A stretch of DNA of 64,000 bases from Subdoligranulum variabile (GCA_004554775.1 SFKI01000007.1:101780-165779); one strand, 5' to 3'. Positions 34,644-44,406 are shown, counted from the first letter of the stretch. Notes: a model not told the origin generated them from the sequence alone. Program-made: numbers and translations.

Positions 34644-35051
34644 ATGGATTGCATTGATCTGTTTAAAAAAGCTGCTGCCGCCTTGCAGACTGACCCCCGC
34701 TACCTCGAGCTGGACGCCGCCCGCCGCGAGAACGACAACGACGAAGAGCTGCAAAACCTGATTGGCGAGTTCAACCTCGCCCGCCTGGATCTGAACAACG
34801 AGAGCGCCAAAACCGAGACCGACGCCGCCCGCGTGGCCGAGCTGAACCAGCGCGTCAACGACCTGTACAGCCAGATCATGGCCAGCGAGGGCATGGTTCG
34901 CTACAACGCCGCCAAGTCGGAGTGCGAGGCCATGGTCAGCCACATCGACGCCATCATCAACACCGCCATGAACGGCGGCGACCCCATGACTGTGCAGGCC
35001 CCCTCGGGCGGCTGCACCGGCAGCTGCTCCACCTGCGGCGGCTGCCACTAA
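34644..35051 (+). CDS. YlbF/YmcA (RicA/RicF) family protein with Cys-rich tail
   Basis: 135 residues. The helical YlbF/YmcA domain covers about 5-112, and a Gly/Ser linker leads to a terminal cluster GGCTGSCSTCGGCH with four cysteines. In Bacillus, ymcA also directly follows miaB (ymcB); RicA, RicF and RicT form a complex carrying iron-sulfur clusters that affects RNase Y-dependent mRNA processing, sporulation and competence. The tail here could bind such a cluster. Position argues for RicA, while the Cys tail is closer to what I would expect of RicF; the call stays at family level. Confidence 0.85.
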   Translation: MDCIDLFKKAAAALQTDPRYLELDAARRENDNDEELQNLIGEFNLARLDLNNESAKTETDAARVAELNQRVNDLYSQIMASEGMVRYNAAKSECEAMVSHIDAIINTAMNGGDPMTVQAPSGGCTGSCSTCGGCH

Positions 35052-35098
35052 ACCAAAACCGTAATGTAACTTTGCAGAAAAACACAGGAGTGTGAACC

Positions 35099-37717
35099 AT
35101 GGCGGAACAAGCAGTTTCCCCAATGATGCAGCAGTATTTTGAAATCAAAAAACAGCACCCGAACGAGATTTTGTTCTATCGCGTCGGCGATTTCTATGAG
35201 ATGTTCTACGACGATGCCCTAACGGCCTCGCGCGAGTTGGAACTGACGCTGACCGGCAAAAGCTGCGGCAAGGAAGAGCGCGCCCCCATGTGCGGCGTGC
35301 CGTTCCACTCCTACGAAACCTACGTGGCCCGCCTGATCGCCAAGGGCTACAAGGTCGCAATCTGTGAGCAGATGGAGGACCCCGCCCTGGCCAAAGGTCT
35401 TGTCAAGCGCGATATCATCCGCGTGGTCACGCCCGGCACCGTCATCGAAAGCAGCATGCTGGCGGAGGATAAAAACAATTACCTTTGCAGCATCTACACC
35501 AGGCGCACCCGCGGTCGCTGGAAAGCGGGCATCTGCTTTGCGGATATCTCTACCGGTGAAGCCTATGCCACCGAGCTGAACGCCGAAAAGATCGGCGGCG
35601 CGATCATTACCGAACTGTGTCGCTACATGCCCAGCGAAATTCTGATCTGCCCGGCCATGCTCGATTTCAAGGACGTAACTGCCTACATCAAGCAGCACAC
35701 CAGCGCCCTGGTCGAACTGCGCGAGGATGCCTGCTTCAAAGACGGCGTGATGGAATCCACAATGGCCGATCAGTTCGGCCCAACCTGGCGCGATGCCCTT
35801 GGCTACGAGAAAGACGCCCTGGTGCCGTACGCCGTGGCCGCAATGATCAACTACCTGCACGAAACACAGAAGCACGGCGTCGAGCGCATCAAGACCGTGC
35901 AGAACTACGCCGACGCCCAGTACATGCGCCTGTCGCCCGTGACCCGTGCCAACCTCGAACTGACCGAGACGATGCGCGGCCGTGAAAAACGAGGCACGCT
36001 GCTTTGGGTGCTGGATAAGACTGAAACTTCGATGGGCAAGCGCCTGCTGCGCTCCTGGATCGAGCAGCCGTTGGTCGACGCCGAAGCCATCAACCGCCGC
36101 CTGTCCGCCGTGCAGGCACTGTACACGGCCAACATGGCCCGTGCGGATTTAAAAGATGCACTCTCCCATGTCTTTGACATTGAACGCCTGACCACCCGTA
36201 TTCTCTACGGCTCGGCCACCCCGCACGAGGTCAAGGCCCTGGGCGATACATGCGCCATGCTGCCGGAGGTCCGCGCCCAGGCCGCTGCCTGCGGTGCGCC
36301 GCTGCTCAAAGACCTGGCCGACCAGATCGACCCGCTGGAAGATATCCTAAACAAGATCACTACGGCACTGGTCGAGGACCCACCCGCCACTTTAAAGGAC
36401 GGCGGCGCCATCCGCGCAGGCTATAACAGTGAGGTCGATGAACTGCGCGACATCATGCACGGCGGCAAGGGCTACCTCTCCAACCTCGAAGCCCGCTACC
36501 GTGAGGAAACCGGCATCCCCAAGTTGAAGATCGGCTTCAATAAAGTGTTCGGCTACTACATTGAGGTCAGCCATTCCTACACCGATTCGGTGCCGGATAC
36601 CTTCACCCGCAAGCAGACCCTGACGACCGGCGAACGCTATATCACGCCCGAGCTGAAAGAACTCGAAAATAAAATTCTCGGCGCGAACGAACGCCTGCTG
36701 GTCCTCGAGCATCAGCTTTTCTCCGATTTGCTGACCGATATTTCTGACCAGATCGTGCGCATTCAGCGCACCGCATCGGCAGTGGCCCAACTGGACGTGC
36801 TGGCTGGTTTTGCCGAATCCGCGCTGCAAAACAACTATGTCCTGCCGGTGGTCGATACCAGCGGCGAGATCGAGATCAAAGAGGGCCGCCACCCGGTCAT
36901 TGAGCAGATGCTGAAAGGCAGTCTGTTCGTGCCCAACGACACCCTGCTCGACGAGGATGAAAACCGCATGCTGCTCATCACCGGTCCCAACATGGCCGGT
37001 AAATCCACCTACATGCGTCAAAATGCGCTGATTGCCCTGATGGCGCAGATCGGCAGCTTTGTGCCCGCCGCCAGCGCGCACCTCGGCGTCGTGGATGCCA
37101 TCTTTACCCGCGTGGGCGCTTCGGACGACCTCGCCGCCGGGCAGTCGACCTTTATGGTCGAGATGACCGAGGTGGCCGAGATCTTAAAGCATGCCACCAA
37201 GGACAGCCTTGTCATCCTTGATGAGATCGGCCGCGGCACTTCGACCTTTGACGGCATGAGCATTGCCCGCGCCGTGGTCGAGTACATCTGCGATAACATC
37301 GGCTGCAAAACGCTGTTTGCCACGCACTACCACGAGCTGACCAGCATGGATCAGGATATCCACGGCGTCAAAAACTACAACATCGCCGTCAAAAAACGCG
37401 GCGAGGATATCACGTTCTTGCGCCGCATCATCGCAGGCCCGGCGGATGACAGCTACGGTATCGAGGTCGCCAAACTGGCGGGTCTGCCGGGCAGCGTGAC
37501 CAAGCGCGCCCACGCCGTGCTGCGCCAACTCGAAGCCAACGCCCCCGGCCGCAGCAACACGATGCAGCTGGATTTTGACACCGTAGAAGCCTACAACAAT
37601 CCCAGCGTCCCCAGCGAGGTTGTGGACAAGCTCCACAGCGTGGATATTGAAACGCTGACCCCGCTCGAAGCGCTGAACTTCCTGTACGAACTGAAAACCG
37701 TTTTAGACAAAGAATAA
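35099..37717 (+). CDS. mutS: DNA mismatch repair protein MutS
   Basis: 872 residues. Mismatch-binding domain I at the N-terminus contains the Phe-x-Glu type motif (RVGDFYEMFYDDA). The connector and lever domains follow. The ATPase has Walker A TGPNMAGKSTYMRQ (about 625), Walker B VILDEIGRGTSTFDG and the ST motif; the last 60 residues form the dimerisation helices. It initiates mismatch repair with MutL, encoded next. Confidence 0.97.
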   Translation: MAEQAVSPMMQQYFEIKKQHPNEILFYRVGDFYEMFYDDALTASRELELTLTGKSCGKEERAPMCGVPFHSYETYVARLIAKGYKVAICEQMEDPALAKGLVKRDIIRVVTPGTVIESSMLAEDKNNYLCSIYTRRTRGRWKAGICFADISTGEAYATELNAEKIGGAIITELCRYMPSEILICPAMLDFKDVTAYIKQHTSALVELREDACFKDGVMESTMADQFGPTWRDALGYEKDALVPYAVAAMINYLHETQKHGVERIKTVQNYADAQYMRLSPVTRANLELTETMRGREKRGTLLWVLDKTETSMGKRLLRSWIEQPLVDAEAINRRLSAVQALYTANMARADLKDALSHVFDIERLTTRILYGSATPHEVKALGDTCAMLPEVRAQAAACGAPLLKDLADQIDPLEDILNKITTALVEDPPATLKDGGAIRAGYNSEVDELRDIMHGGKGYLSNLEARYREETGIPKLKIGFNKVFGYYIEVSHSYTDSVPDTFTRKQTLTTGERYITPELKELENKILGANERLLVLEHQLFSDLLTDISDQIVRIQRTASAVAQLDVLAGFAESALQNNYVLPVVDTSGEIEIKEGRHPVIEQMLKGSLFVPNDTLLDEDENRMLLITGPNMAGKSTYMRQNALIALMAQIGSFVPAASAHLGVVDAIFTRVGASDDLAAGQSTFMVEMTEVAEILKHATKDSLVILDEIGRGTSTFDGMSIARAVVEYICDNIGCKTLFATHYHELTSMDQDIHGVKNYNIAVKKRGEDITFLRRIIAGPADDSYGIEVAKLAGLPGSVTKRAHAVLRQLEANAPGRSNTMQLDFDTVEAYNNPSVPSEVVDKLHSVDIETLTPLEALNFLYELKTVLDKE

Positions 37718-37732
37718 AGGCAGGTGAGACCC

Positions 37733-39817
37733 ATGGCGGAAATTCGTGTGCTGGACAAGCATACCGCCGAACTGATCGCAGCCGGTGAAGTCGTAGAACG
37801 CCCGGCCAGTGTGGCTAAGGAGCTTTTGGAAAATGCCATTGATGCCGGGGCGACCCAGATCACCCTCTCGGCCACGCGCGGCGGCATTGCGCAGCTGCAA
37901 ATTGCCGATAACGGCACGGGCATTGAGGCAGAATATATCGACAAAGCGTTTATCCGCCATGCCACCAGCAAAATTGCCACGGCAGAGGATCTTGGCCATA
38001 TCTACACGCTGGGCTTCCGCGGCGAGGCGCTTGCATCCATCGCCAGTGTCGCCAAGGTCGAAGTTCTGACCCGCACCGAAGCTGACGAGTATGCCTGCTG
38101 CTACCGCATTGAGGGCGGCGAGCCGCAGGGCATGGAGCCCGGCGCGCGCCCCGTGGGCACGACTATCACGGTCAACGAATTGTTCTACAACACTCCCGCC
38201 CGCATGAAGTTCCTGAAAAAGGACGCGAGCGAAGGCACCTTTGTGGCCGAGACCGTTCTGCACGCGGCACTGTCCCACCCGGAGATCAGCTTCCGCTTTC
38301 TGCGCGACGGCAAGCAGCAGTTTTTGACCCCCGGCGACGGCGACCTGCGCAGCACCGTGTACGCCGTGCTGGGGCGCGAGTTTGCCCGTGACCTTTTGCC
38401 GGTGGACGGCGGCAGTGAGTTGTACAAAGTCACCGGCCTGGTCACGCCGCCCCGTGCCTGCCGCGCCAGCCGCGGGGCACAGCATTTCTTCGTCAATGGC
38501 CGCTACGTTAAAAACCGCACGATGATGGCCGCACTGGAAAACGCCTACAAAGGCACGATGATGCAGGGCAAGTTCCCCGGCGCCGTGCTGATGCTGGAAA
38601 TGCCCGCCGACCTCGTCGATGTCAACGTCCACCCGGCCAAGACCGAGATCCGCTTTGCCAAAGAGAGCGATGTGTTCGACGCGGTCTACCGCGCTGTCCG
38701 CACCGCACTGGCGACCCCAGGCAGCGGCGAGTGCCGCTTTGAGATGGGCCACACTGCTCCTGAAGCGGAGCAGACCACCATGCAGCCCACTGCACAAAAT
38801 GCGGCCCCGGCGGCACAGCCTGCTCAAGCCACGCAGCCGCACCGCACGGCTCCCGATAAAAACCGATTCACAACGCTTTCTGCTGCTGAGTACCGCGCCC
38901 TTGCAGGGCTTACGGCGGGCATCTCGGCCAAGGAGGTCCCCGGCCTGACGGCGGTCGAAAGCCCGAAGCCCGCTTACCAGACTTCGGCTGCGCCGCAGCC
39001 GCTGCCCGGCCAGCCGCCACACCCGGCAGCCTACCAGACCCCGAGCGAAGCAGTGCTGGATATTCTGCCCGAACCGGAACCCGAATCCACCCAGGCCCCG
39101 CAGCCCGCACCCGCCGCACCGGAAACGCAGACCCCTGCGGCAGAAGAACCGGACTATGTGGTCAACGACCCGCACGCGTTAAGCGCACTGCCGGATGCTG
39201 TCAACACCACGCCCGAGCAGACCGTCATGACCCCGCCGCCGGAATCCGAACCGCTGCGCCTGGTGGGCGAGGTGTTCAAAACCTATATCATCACCGAGCG
39301 CGCGGGCGAGCTCTGCCTGATCGACAAACACGCCGCGCACGAGCGCATCCTGTTTGAGCAGCTCGCCAAGAACTACGGAAACGTGCCTGCCCAGATGCTG
39401 CTGGTGCCCGTGCAGGTCAACCTGACCGCTGCCGAAAAGCAGGCCGTGCTGCAAAATATCGATCTTTTGACCGACGCTGGCATCGAAGTCGAAGATTTCG
39501 GCGGTGCTACGGTCGTTGTGCGCGCCGTCCCGGCCGATGTCCCGGTCGATGATGTCGAGGACATGATCGTCGAGTTGGCCGCCCATCTGATCGACGGGGT
39601 GCGCGATGCTCTGCGCGAAAAGACCGAGTGGGTGCTCCATTCCATTGCCTGCCGTGCGGCCATCAAGGCGGGCGATAAGACCGGCGCGGCGGAAATGCTG
39701 GCGCTGGCCCAGCACATCATGGACGGCACCATCCCGCCATTTTGCCCGCATGGCCGCCCCTGCGTGCTGAAAATCACCCGGAAGGAGCTGGAAAAACAGT
39801 TTGGGCGCCTTGTCTAA
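37733..39817 (+). CDS. mutL: DNA mismatch repair protein MutL (endonuclease type)
   Basis: 694 residues. GHKL ATPase domain (ELIAAGEVVERPASVAKELL, DNGTGI, GFRGEALASI) to about residue 330, then a long Pro/Ala/Gln-rich linker (about 340-500), then the C-terminal dimerisation domain. Endonuclease metal motif reads DKHAAHERILFE, a Lys-for-Gln variant of DQHA(x)2E(x)4E, with CPHGRPC near the end, so nicking activity is expected. ATG 37733 is chosen over 37724 for family fit. It overlaps miaA by 17 bases. Confidence 0.96.
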   Translation: MAEIRVLDKHTAELIAAGEVVERPASVAKELLENAIDAGATQITLSATRGGIAQLQIADNGTGIEAEYIDKAFIRHATSKIATAEDLGHIYTLGFRGEALASIASVAKVEVLTRTEADEYACCYRIEGGEPQGMEPGARPVGTTITVNELFYNTPARMKFLKKDASEGTFVAETVLHAALSHPEISFRFLRDGKQQFLTPGDGDLRSTVYAVLGREFARDLLPVDGGSELYKVTGLVTPPRACRASRGAQHFFVNGRYVKNRTMMAALENAYKGTMMQGKFPGAVLMLEMPADLVDVNVHPAKTEIRFAKESDVFDAVYRAVRTALATPGSGECRFEMGHTAPEAEQTTMQPTAQNAAPAAQPAQATQPHRTAPDKNRFTTLSAAEYRALAGLTAGISAKEVPGLTAVESPKPAYQTSAAPQPLPGQPPHPAAYQTPSEAVLDILPEPEPESTQAPQPAPAAPETQTPAAEEPDYVVNDPHALSALPDAVNTTPEQTVMTPPPESEPLRLVGEVFKTYIITERAGELCLIDKHAAHERILFEQLAKNYGNVPAQMLLVPVQVNLTAAEKQAVLQNIDLLTDAGIEVEDFGGATVVVRAVPADVPVDDVEDMIVELAAHLIDGVRDALREKTEWVLHSIACRAAIKAGDKTGAAEMLALAQHIMDGTIPPFCPHGRPCVLKITRKELEKQFGRLV

Positions 39818-40742
39818 ACCGCGCGTTGTCGCCATCGGCGGGCCTACTGCCACCGGAAAAACCGCCCTTTCCGTGGCGCTTGCCAAAGCCCTTGGCGGCG
39901 AGATCATCAACGCCGATTCCATGCAGGTCTACAAAAATCTGGACGTAGGCACGGCAAAGCCGAGCGTAGAGGAACGGCAGGGGATACCGCATCATTTGCT
40001 CGATTTCCTTACACCCGAAGCGCCCTACAGCGTGGCGGATTTCACCGCCGCCGCAGAGCCCCTGATCGAAACACTCAATGCGCAAAACCGTCTGCCGTTC
40101 GTCGTGGGCGGCACGGGGCTGTATATCACAAGCCTTTTAAAAGGTGTTGCGTTCGAAGCACAGAGCGCCGACCCTGCTGTACGCGAGCAGCTGCGCCGGG
40201 AAGCAGAAACAACCGGCCCCGCTGCGATGCACGCCAAACTGCAGGCGCTGGACCCGGACTATGCCGCCAAGGTCCACCCCAACAACCAGGTGCGGGTGCT
40301 GCGCGCGCTCGAGGCCATCGCCGTGACCGGCCAGAAAATGAGCGACCAGCAAAAGGCCGCCCTGCCCGCCGAGACACCTTACCGCAGCCTTTGTCTCTGC
40401 CTGACCTGCCGCGATAGGGATGTGCTTTACCGCCGCATTGACCTGCGCGTCAGCCGGATGGTGGACGCCGGCATTTTGCAGGAGGCCGAATGGGTCTGGC
40501 GCAACCGCGAAACGTTCCGAACCGCCGCGCAGGCCATCGGCTACAAAGAGTATTTTCCGTATTTTGAGGGCACCCAGACACAGGCCGAATGTACAGAGAA
40601 GCTCAAACAGGCCACCCGCAACTACGCCAAGCGTCAGCTGACCTGGTTCCGCAACCAGAACGATGCTGTCTGGCTGTACGTCGATGAGGACGACGTGCTC
40701 ACCAAAGCCACCGCGCTGGTGCGTGACTTTTTAGCCAAGTAA
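39801..40742 (+). CDS. miaA: tRNA dimethylallyltransferase MiaA
   Basis: 313 residues. P-loop GGPTATGKTALSVALA near the start, DSMQVYKNLDVGTAKPS, and VVGGTGLYITSLL. It prenylates A37 of tRNAs reading codons starting with U, making the substrate for MiaB. The likely start is TTG 39801 inside the mutL end, with AAGGAG 13 bases upstream; TTG 39813 is an alternative. Completes the miaB...miaA repair/tRNA modification run. Confidence 0.95.
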   Translation: MGALSKPRVVAIGGPTATGKTALSVALAKALGGEIINADSMQVYKNLDVGTAKPSVEERQGIPHHLLDFLTPEAPYSVADFTAAAEPLIETLNAQNRLPFVVGGTGLYITSLLKGVAFEAQSADPAVREQLRREAETTGPAAMHAKLQALDPDYAAKVHPNNQVRVLRALEAIAVTGQKMSDQQKAALPAETPYRSLCLCLTCRDRDVLYRRIDLRVSRMVDAGILQEAEWVWRNRETFRTAAQAIGYKEYFPYFEGTQTQAECTEKLKQATRNYAKRQLTWFRNQNDAVWLYVDEDDVLTKATALVRDFLAK

Positions 40743-40774
40743 ATCCACAGCCAAGAGGGGAGATGACACACTGC

Positions 40775-42007
40775 ATGGAGCGCAAAAACCAACGAACAAT
40801 AGCGGAAAAATCCATCCGCGCCCTGTTTATGCTGCTCATCGCGGTGTTTGGCATCTACCTCGCGGTCCAGTTTTTCATCATCTTCCACCGCGGCTATAAG
40901 ACCGAGACGGCCATCGCCTACACCATGGCCGACAGTGTCAGCCTGCAGGGTGTTGTCTCGTTCGACACCGTCCGCGTGGACGGCAGCGGCGACCTCGGCT
41001 ACCTTGTCTCGGACGGTGAGCGCGTGACCAACGGTACCGTTCTGGCCGAGTGCTACACGGATGACTCGCAGGGTCTTCTGCGGGAACGTCTGGACCGCTT
41101 GGGCCGCACGATCGACCTTTTGAGCAAGTCGCAGAATTCTTCCGGCAGCGATCTTTCGCTGTTGACCAGCCAGACCCGGCAGGCGCTGTACAACCTGCTC
41201 GATAAGCTTGATACCGCCCAGTACAGCGGCATTACCGATGCCGAGGATGCCTTTTTATTGGCGCAGAACCGTCTGCAAGTCAACACCGGCCAGACCGAGG
41301 GCTTCACCCAGACCATCCAGGCCTTGCAGACCGAGTACGACGGCATCAAGGCTCAGCTCGACACCTTGCAGACCATCACGGCCACCACCAACGGCTATTT
41401 CAGCAGCGTGTCCGCATCGCCCACCATCACGACCGATGCAGCCCAGCTCGACACCGCCACCCCGGCAGAGCTCAACGATATGCTGCAAAATGGCTTTGCG
41501 GCGGCAGATAACGCCAACTGTGCCGGACAGATCGCCACAGGCTTTTCCTGGAAATTCTACGCCGTCTGCGACCTTGCCACCGCTGACCGGCTAGATGGTG
41601 TTTCCAGCGTCAAGATCAGTGTGCCCGGCAAGCAGAACACCCCGCTTGCCGCCACTGTGCAGGAGTTGACGCGGGACGAGGACGAGGGTCTTGCCAAACT
41701 GGTGCTTTCCTGCCAGACGGTCAACGCCGAAATTTTAAGCTTCGGCGTCGAGACCGCGCAGATCGACCTCAAGACTTACGAGGGCATCCGCATTGATAAA
41801 GCGGCGCTTCACATCGTGGGCGGCCAGCGCGGCGTCTATGTCAAGTACGGCAACTTGCAGCGCTTTTTGAAGATCACCACGCTGTACGAGGATGAAAACT
41901 ATATCCTCATCCCCGATAACGGTAAGCTCGGCACCGATAACGAGGTGCGCTTGTACGACGAGATCATCGTGCAGGGCACCAATTTGCAGGACGGCAAGCT
42001 GCTTTAA
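40775..42007 (+). CDS. HlyD-like membrane-anchored protein of the sepF locus
   Basis: 410 residues. One N-terminal membrane helix (about 17-36, LFMLLIAVFGIYLAVQFFII) then an extracytoplasmic part with a barrel-sandwich (biotinyl-lipoyl-like) segment around LVSDGERVTNGTVLAECY, a helical hairpin and a return strand. The layout is that of membrane-fusion/HlyD adaptors, but no exporter partner is nearby. In Clostridia similar proteins are coded before yggS-sepF, which suggests a cell-division or envelope role. ATG 40775 is preferred because ATG 40763 abuts the GAGGGGAG site. Confidence 0.72.
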   Translation: MERKNQRTIAEKSIRALFMLLIAVFGIYLAVQFFIIFHRGYKTETAIAYTMADSVSLQGVVSFDTVRVDGSGDLGYLVSDGERVTNGTVLAECYTDDSQGLLRERLDRLGRTIDLLSKSQNSSGSDLSLLTSQTRQALYNLLDKLDTAQYSGITDAEDAFLLAQNRLQVNTGQTEGFTQTIQALQTEYDGIKAQLDTLQTITATTNGYFSSVSASPTITTDAAQLDTATPAELNDMLQNGFAAADNANCAGQIATGFSWKFYAVCDLATADRLDGVSSVKISVPGKQNTPLAATVQELTRDEDEGLAKLVLSCQTVNAEILSFGVETAQIDLKTYEGIRIDKAALHIVGGQRGVYVKYGNLQRFLKITTLYEDENYILIPDNGKLGTDNEVRLYDEIIVQGTNLQDGKLL

Positions 42008-42040
42008 TGCAGGTTTGCCCAAGAATCTTGCAGCCCCGTA

Positions 42041-42069
42041 TTGACAACCGCTATAAAAAAGAAGATAAT
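42041..42069 (+). promoter_or_regulatory. Promoter of the sepF operon
   Basis: TTGACA (42041-42046), 17-base spacer, GATAAT (42064-42069), about 75 bases before the sepF ATG. Confidence 0.75.
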
Positions 42070-42143
42070 ATTTAGTGTATATCGCTGTAATAGCGCATAT
42101 CCACTTGCACAAACGATATGCGTAACCAAAGGAGTAAACGACC

Positions 42144-42593
42144 ATGTCCATGTTTGACAATTTGAAAAGCAAGCTCGGTATTGATACGGAAGCAGATTCC
42201 TACATCGACGATACCGAGGACGAGATCTTTGCCGGTGGGCAGGGTGCCCCCCAGCAGGATTACGAACAGCCGGAGGTCAAACAGCACAGCAACAAGGTGG
42301 TCAACATCAATGCTACCACCCAGCTGCAGGTCGTGCTGGTCAAGCCGGAGCGTTTCGAGGATGCTTCCACCATCGCTGACCAGCTCAATGCCAAGCGCAC
42401 GGTTGTGCTGAACCTGGAATCCACCGGCAAAGAGGTCTCCCGCCGCCTGATCGACTTTCTGTCCGGCGTGGCTTACGCCAACAACGGCCAGATCAAGCGC
42501 GTGGCAACCAGCACCTTTATCATTACCCCTTATAATGTTGACATTATGGGCGATTTGATCGACGAATTGGAAAACAATGGCGTCTTCTTCTGA
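42144..42593 (+). CDS. sepF: Cell division protein SepF
   Basis: 149 residues. An N-terminal amphipathic membrane-binding helix (MSMFDNLKSKLG), an acidic/Gln linker and the C-terminal SepF domain (from about residue 58: QLQVVLVKPERFEDASTIA...) end in FIITPYNVDIMGD. It anchors and bundles FtsZ. The yggS gene that usually precedes it is absent. It overlaps ylmH by 17 bases. Confidence 0.95.
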   Translation: MSMFDNLKSKLGIDTEADSYIDDTEDEIFAGGQGAPQQDYEQPEVKQHSNKVVNINATTQLQVVLVKPERFEDASTIADQLNAKRTVVLNLESTGKEVSRRLIDFLSGVAYANNGQIKRVATSTFIITPYNVDIMGDLIDELENNGVFF

Positions 42594-43386
42594 TCCCGCC
42601 GCCAGAACGCGCGGCTATATCCCGCCGCAAAACGATGAGGAACGCCGCCTGATGAAGCGGGCCGAGGAGCTTTGCCGCGTGGCCGAAGGCCGCAGCATCC
42701 CGCGCTATACGGGCTTTTTATCCGACCGTGAGCAGATGCTGGCCGAAGCCGCCTGCCACAAGGCCGGGTGTGAAGATTTCCGCTTCTGGGGCGGGTTTGA
42801 AGGAGCCGAACGGCGCGTACTCTGCGTTGAGCCGCCGGACGCCTGGCAGGAAGAACCGACCGCCTGCCTGCGTATGCAGACCTACGATAACGGCTCAAAA
42901 CTGCCGACGCATCGTGATTATCTGGGCTCGCTCTTGGGCCTGGGGCTTGACCGCGCCTGCATTGGGGATCTGTTGCAGGATCCCGGGGACGCCGCCGTAT
43001 TTTATGCGGTGGTGCTGGCGGATAAGGCGGAGTTCATCACCGCAAACTTTTCCAGTGCCGGGCACAGCCCCGTGCATGTGGAAGCTTGCAATGAGCTGCC
43101 GCCGCATTTGATCGAAGGCCCCGCGCGTGAGCTGCACGAAGCCACGGTGTCCGCCCTGCGGGCCGATGCTGTACTGGCCGCCATGATGCACACTTCCCGC
43201 ACCAAAGCGGCTGAATATATCGCTGCGGGCAGGGTAGAGGTCAACCACCTGCCGCTGCGCGCCGCCCACGAGGCTATGTACGCCGCCGATATCATCACCG
43301 TACGGGGAATAGGCCGTTTCCGCTTGGCTGAGATCGGCGGAAAAAGCAAAAAAGACCGACAGTTCATCTCTTTTTACCAGTATTGA
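42577..43386 (+). CDS. ylmH: YlmH family RNA-binding protein
   Basis: 269 residues. The N-terminal two thirds are the YlmH-specific domain (TGFLSDREQMLAEAA, THRDYLGSLLGLGLDRACIGD) and the C-terminal S4 domain carries SRTKAAEYIAAGRVEVNH. YlmH homologues bind RNA and recent work ties them to rescue of stalled ribosomes. Starts inside the sepF end and is followed by divIVA as in Gram-positive bacteria. Confidence 0.92.
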   Translation: MASSSDPAARTRGYIPPQNDEERRLMKRAEELCRVAEGRSIPRYTGFLSDREQMLAEAACHKAGCEDFRFWGGFEGAERRVLCVEPPDAWQEEPTACLRMQTYDNGSKLPTHRDYLGSLLGLGLDRACIGDLLQDPGDAAVFYAVVLADKAEFITANFSSAGHSPVHVEACNELPPHLIEGPARELHEATVSALRADAVLAAMMHTSRTKAAEYIAAGRVEVNHLPLRAAHEAMYAADIITVRGIGRFRLAEIGGKSKKDRQFISFYQY

Positions 43387-43389
43387 GAC

Positions 43390-43416
43390 AAAGAGTCCCG
43401 GACTCTTTCGTATAAA
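43390..43416 (+). promoter_or_regulatory. Dyad and -10-like box before divIVA
   Basis: AAAGAGTCC (43390-43398) and GGACTCTTT (43400-43408) form a nearly spacer-free inverted repeat directly followed by TATAAA (43411-43416). No good -35 box is at the right distance. It could be an operator or a weak terminator for ylmH. Confidence 0.4.
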
Positions 43417-43473
43417 ATGCAGGACCCTGAAATCCGGCAATAACGGGCTTTGCCCGCAAACAGGAGGAAAGCC

Positions 43474-44406
43474 ATGATCTCTTCTGAGGATGTCCGCCGC
43501 GTAACTTTTGACAAGGCAATGCGCGGCTATCGCTGCGATGATGTGGATGATTATCTCAAGCAGGTTGCGGAAAGCATGGACGCCCTGGCCGCTAAAAATG
43601 ACGAGATGCAGAAAAATCTTGTCGTTCTGGCCCAGCGCATCGACCAGTACCGCGCAGAAGAAGATACCTTGCGCACGACGATGATCAACGCGCAGCGCCT
43701 TGGCGAAAACGTGATCCGTGAAGCCAAGCAGAAAGCGGCAGAGATCATCCGTGCGGCCAACATGAAGGCGGACGACCGTGAGCAGCGCGCCCGTGACGAT
43801 GTGGAACTGGCCAAGCAGGAGATCGTGACGCTGAAAAGCGAAGCCGACAGCTTCAAGCGCTCGCTGATGGAGATGTACCGCAAGCACATCAACCTCATCA
43901 GCAAGATGCCGGAATACAACCCGCCTGCCCCTGCTGAAGAGCCGCAGCCCGCCGCCCAGCCGGCCTCCGCTGCGCAAAGCTATGCCGAACCGGCCCCCGA
44001 GGCCGTGCCTTATACCGAGCCTGCCCCGGCCCCCGCACCTGTGCAGGAGCCGGAACCCCAGGCGACCAGCTACTATAACCCCGCTGAAGCTGCCCCTGTG
44101 CCGGAGCCGACCCCCGTGGCCGAGCCTGCGCCGGAAAAGGTAGACACGGTGGAGTTTGCCATCGCCCCGCACCCCGAGGAACCGGAAGAAGCGGCCCCCG
44201 CAGCAGAGCCTGCGGCGGATGACCGCTTCCAGCCCGGTGCTGGGCTGTACGACGATGCCGCCGAAGCAGCCCCCGCCCCCGCAAAACGTGGCACCCGCAA
44301 GGCCCCGGCCAAGCGCGGCACCCGCAAAAAAGCAAGTACCGAACCGCAGGAGGAGTTGAATTCGCCTGCGTTCGATAACTTTGAAGGCGTCGACTTTGAC
44401 AGCTGA
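43474..44406 (+). CDS. DivIVA-domain protein with Pro/Ala-rich tail
   Basis: 310 residues. The N-terminal DivIVA domain (SSEDVRRVTFDKAMRGYRCD, DDVDDYLKQV) is followed by a coiled coil to about residue 145, then a long tail of Pro, Ala and Glu and a basic stretch rich in KRGTRKAPAKRGTRKK. DivIVA proteins mark curved membrane at poles and septa and recruit partners. The tail is longer than usual and low in complexity. RBS AGGAGG with ATG 43474. Confidence 0.9.
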   Translation: MISSEDVRRVTFDKAMRGYRCDDVDDYLKQVAESMDALAAKNDEMQKNLVVLAQRIDQYRAEEDTLRTTMINAQRLGENVIREAKQKAAEIIRAANMKADDREQRARDDVELAKQEIVTLKSEADSFKRSLMEMYRKHINLISKMPEYNPPAPAEEPQPAAQPASAAQSYAEPAPEAVPYTEPAPAPAPVQEPEPQATSYYNPAEAAPVPEPTPVAEPAPEKVDTVEFAIAPHPEEPEEAAPAAEPAADDRFQPGAGLYDDAAEAAPAPAKRGTRKAPAKRGTRKKASTEPQEELNSPAFDNFEGVDFDS

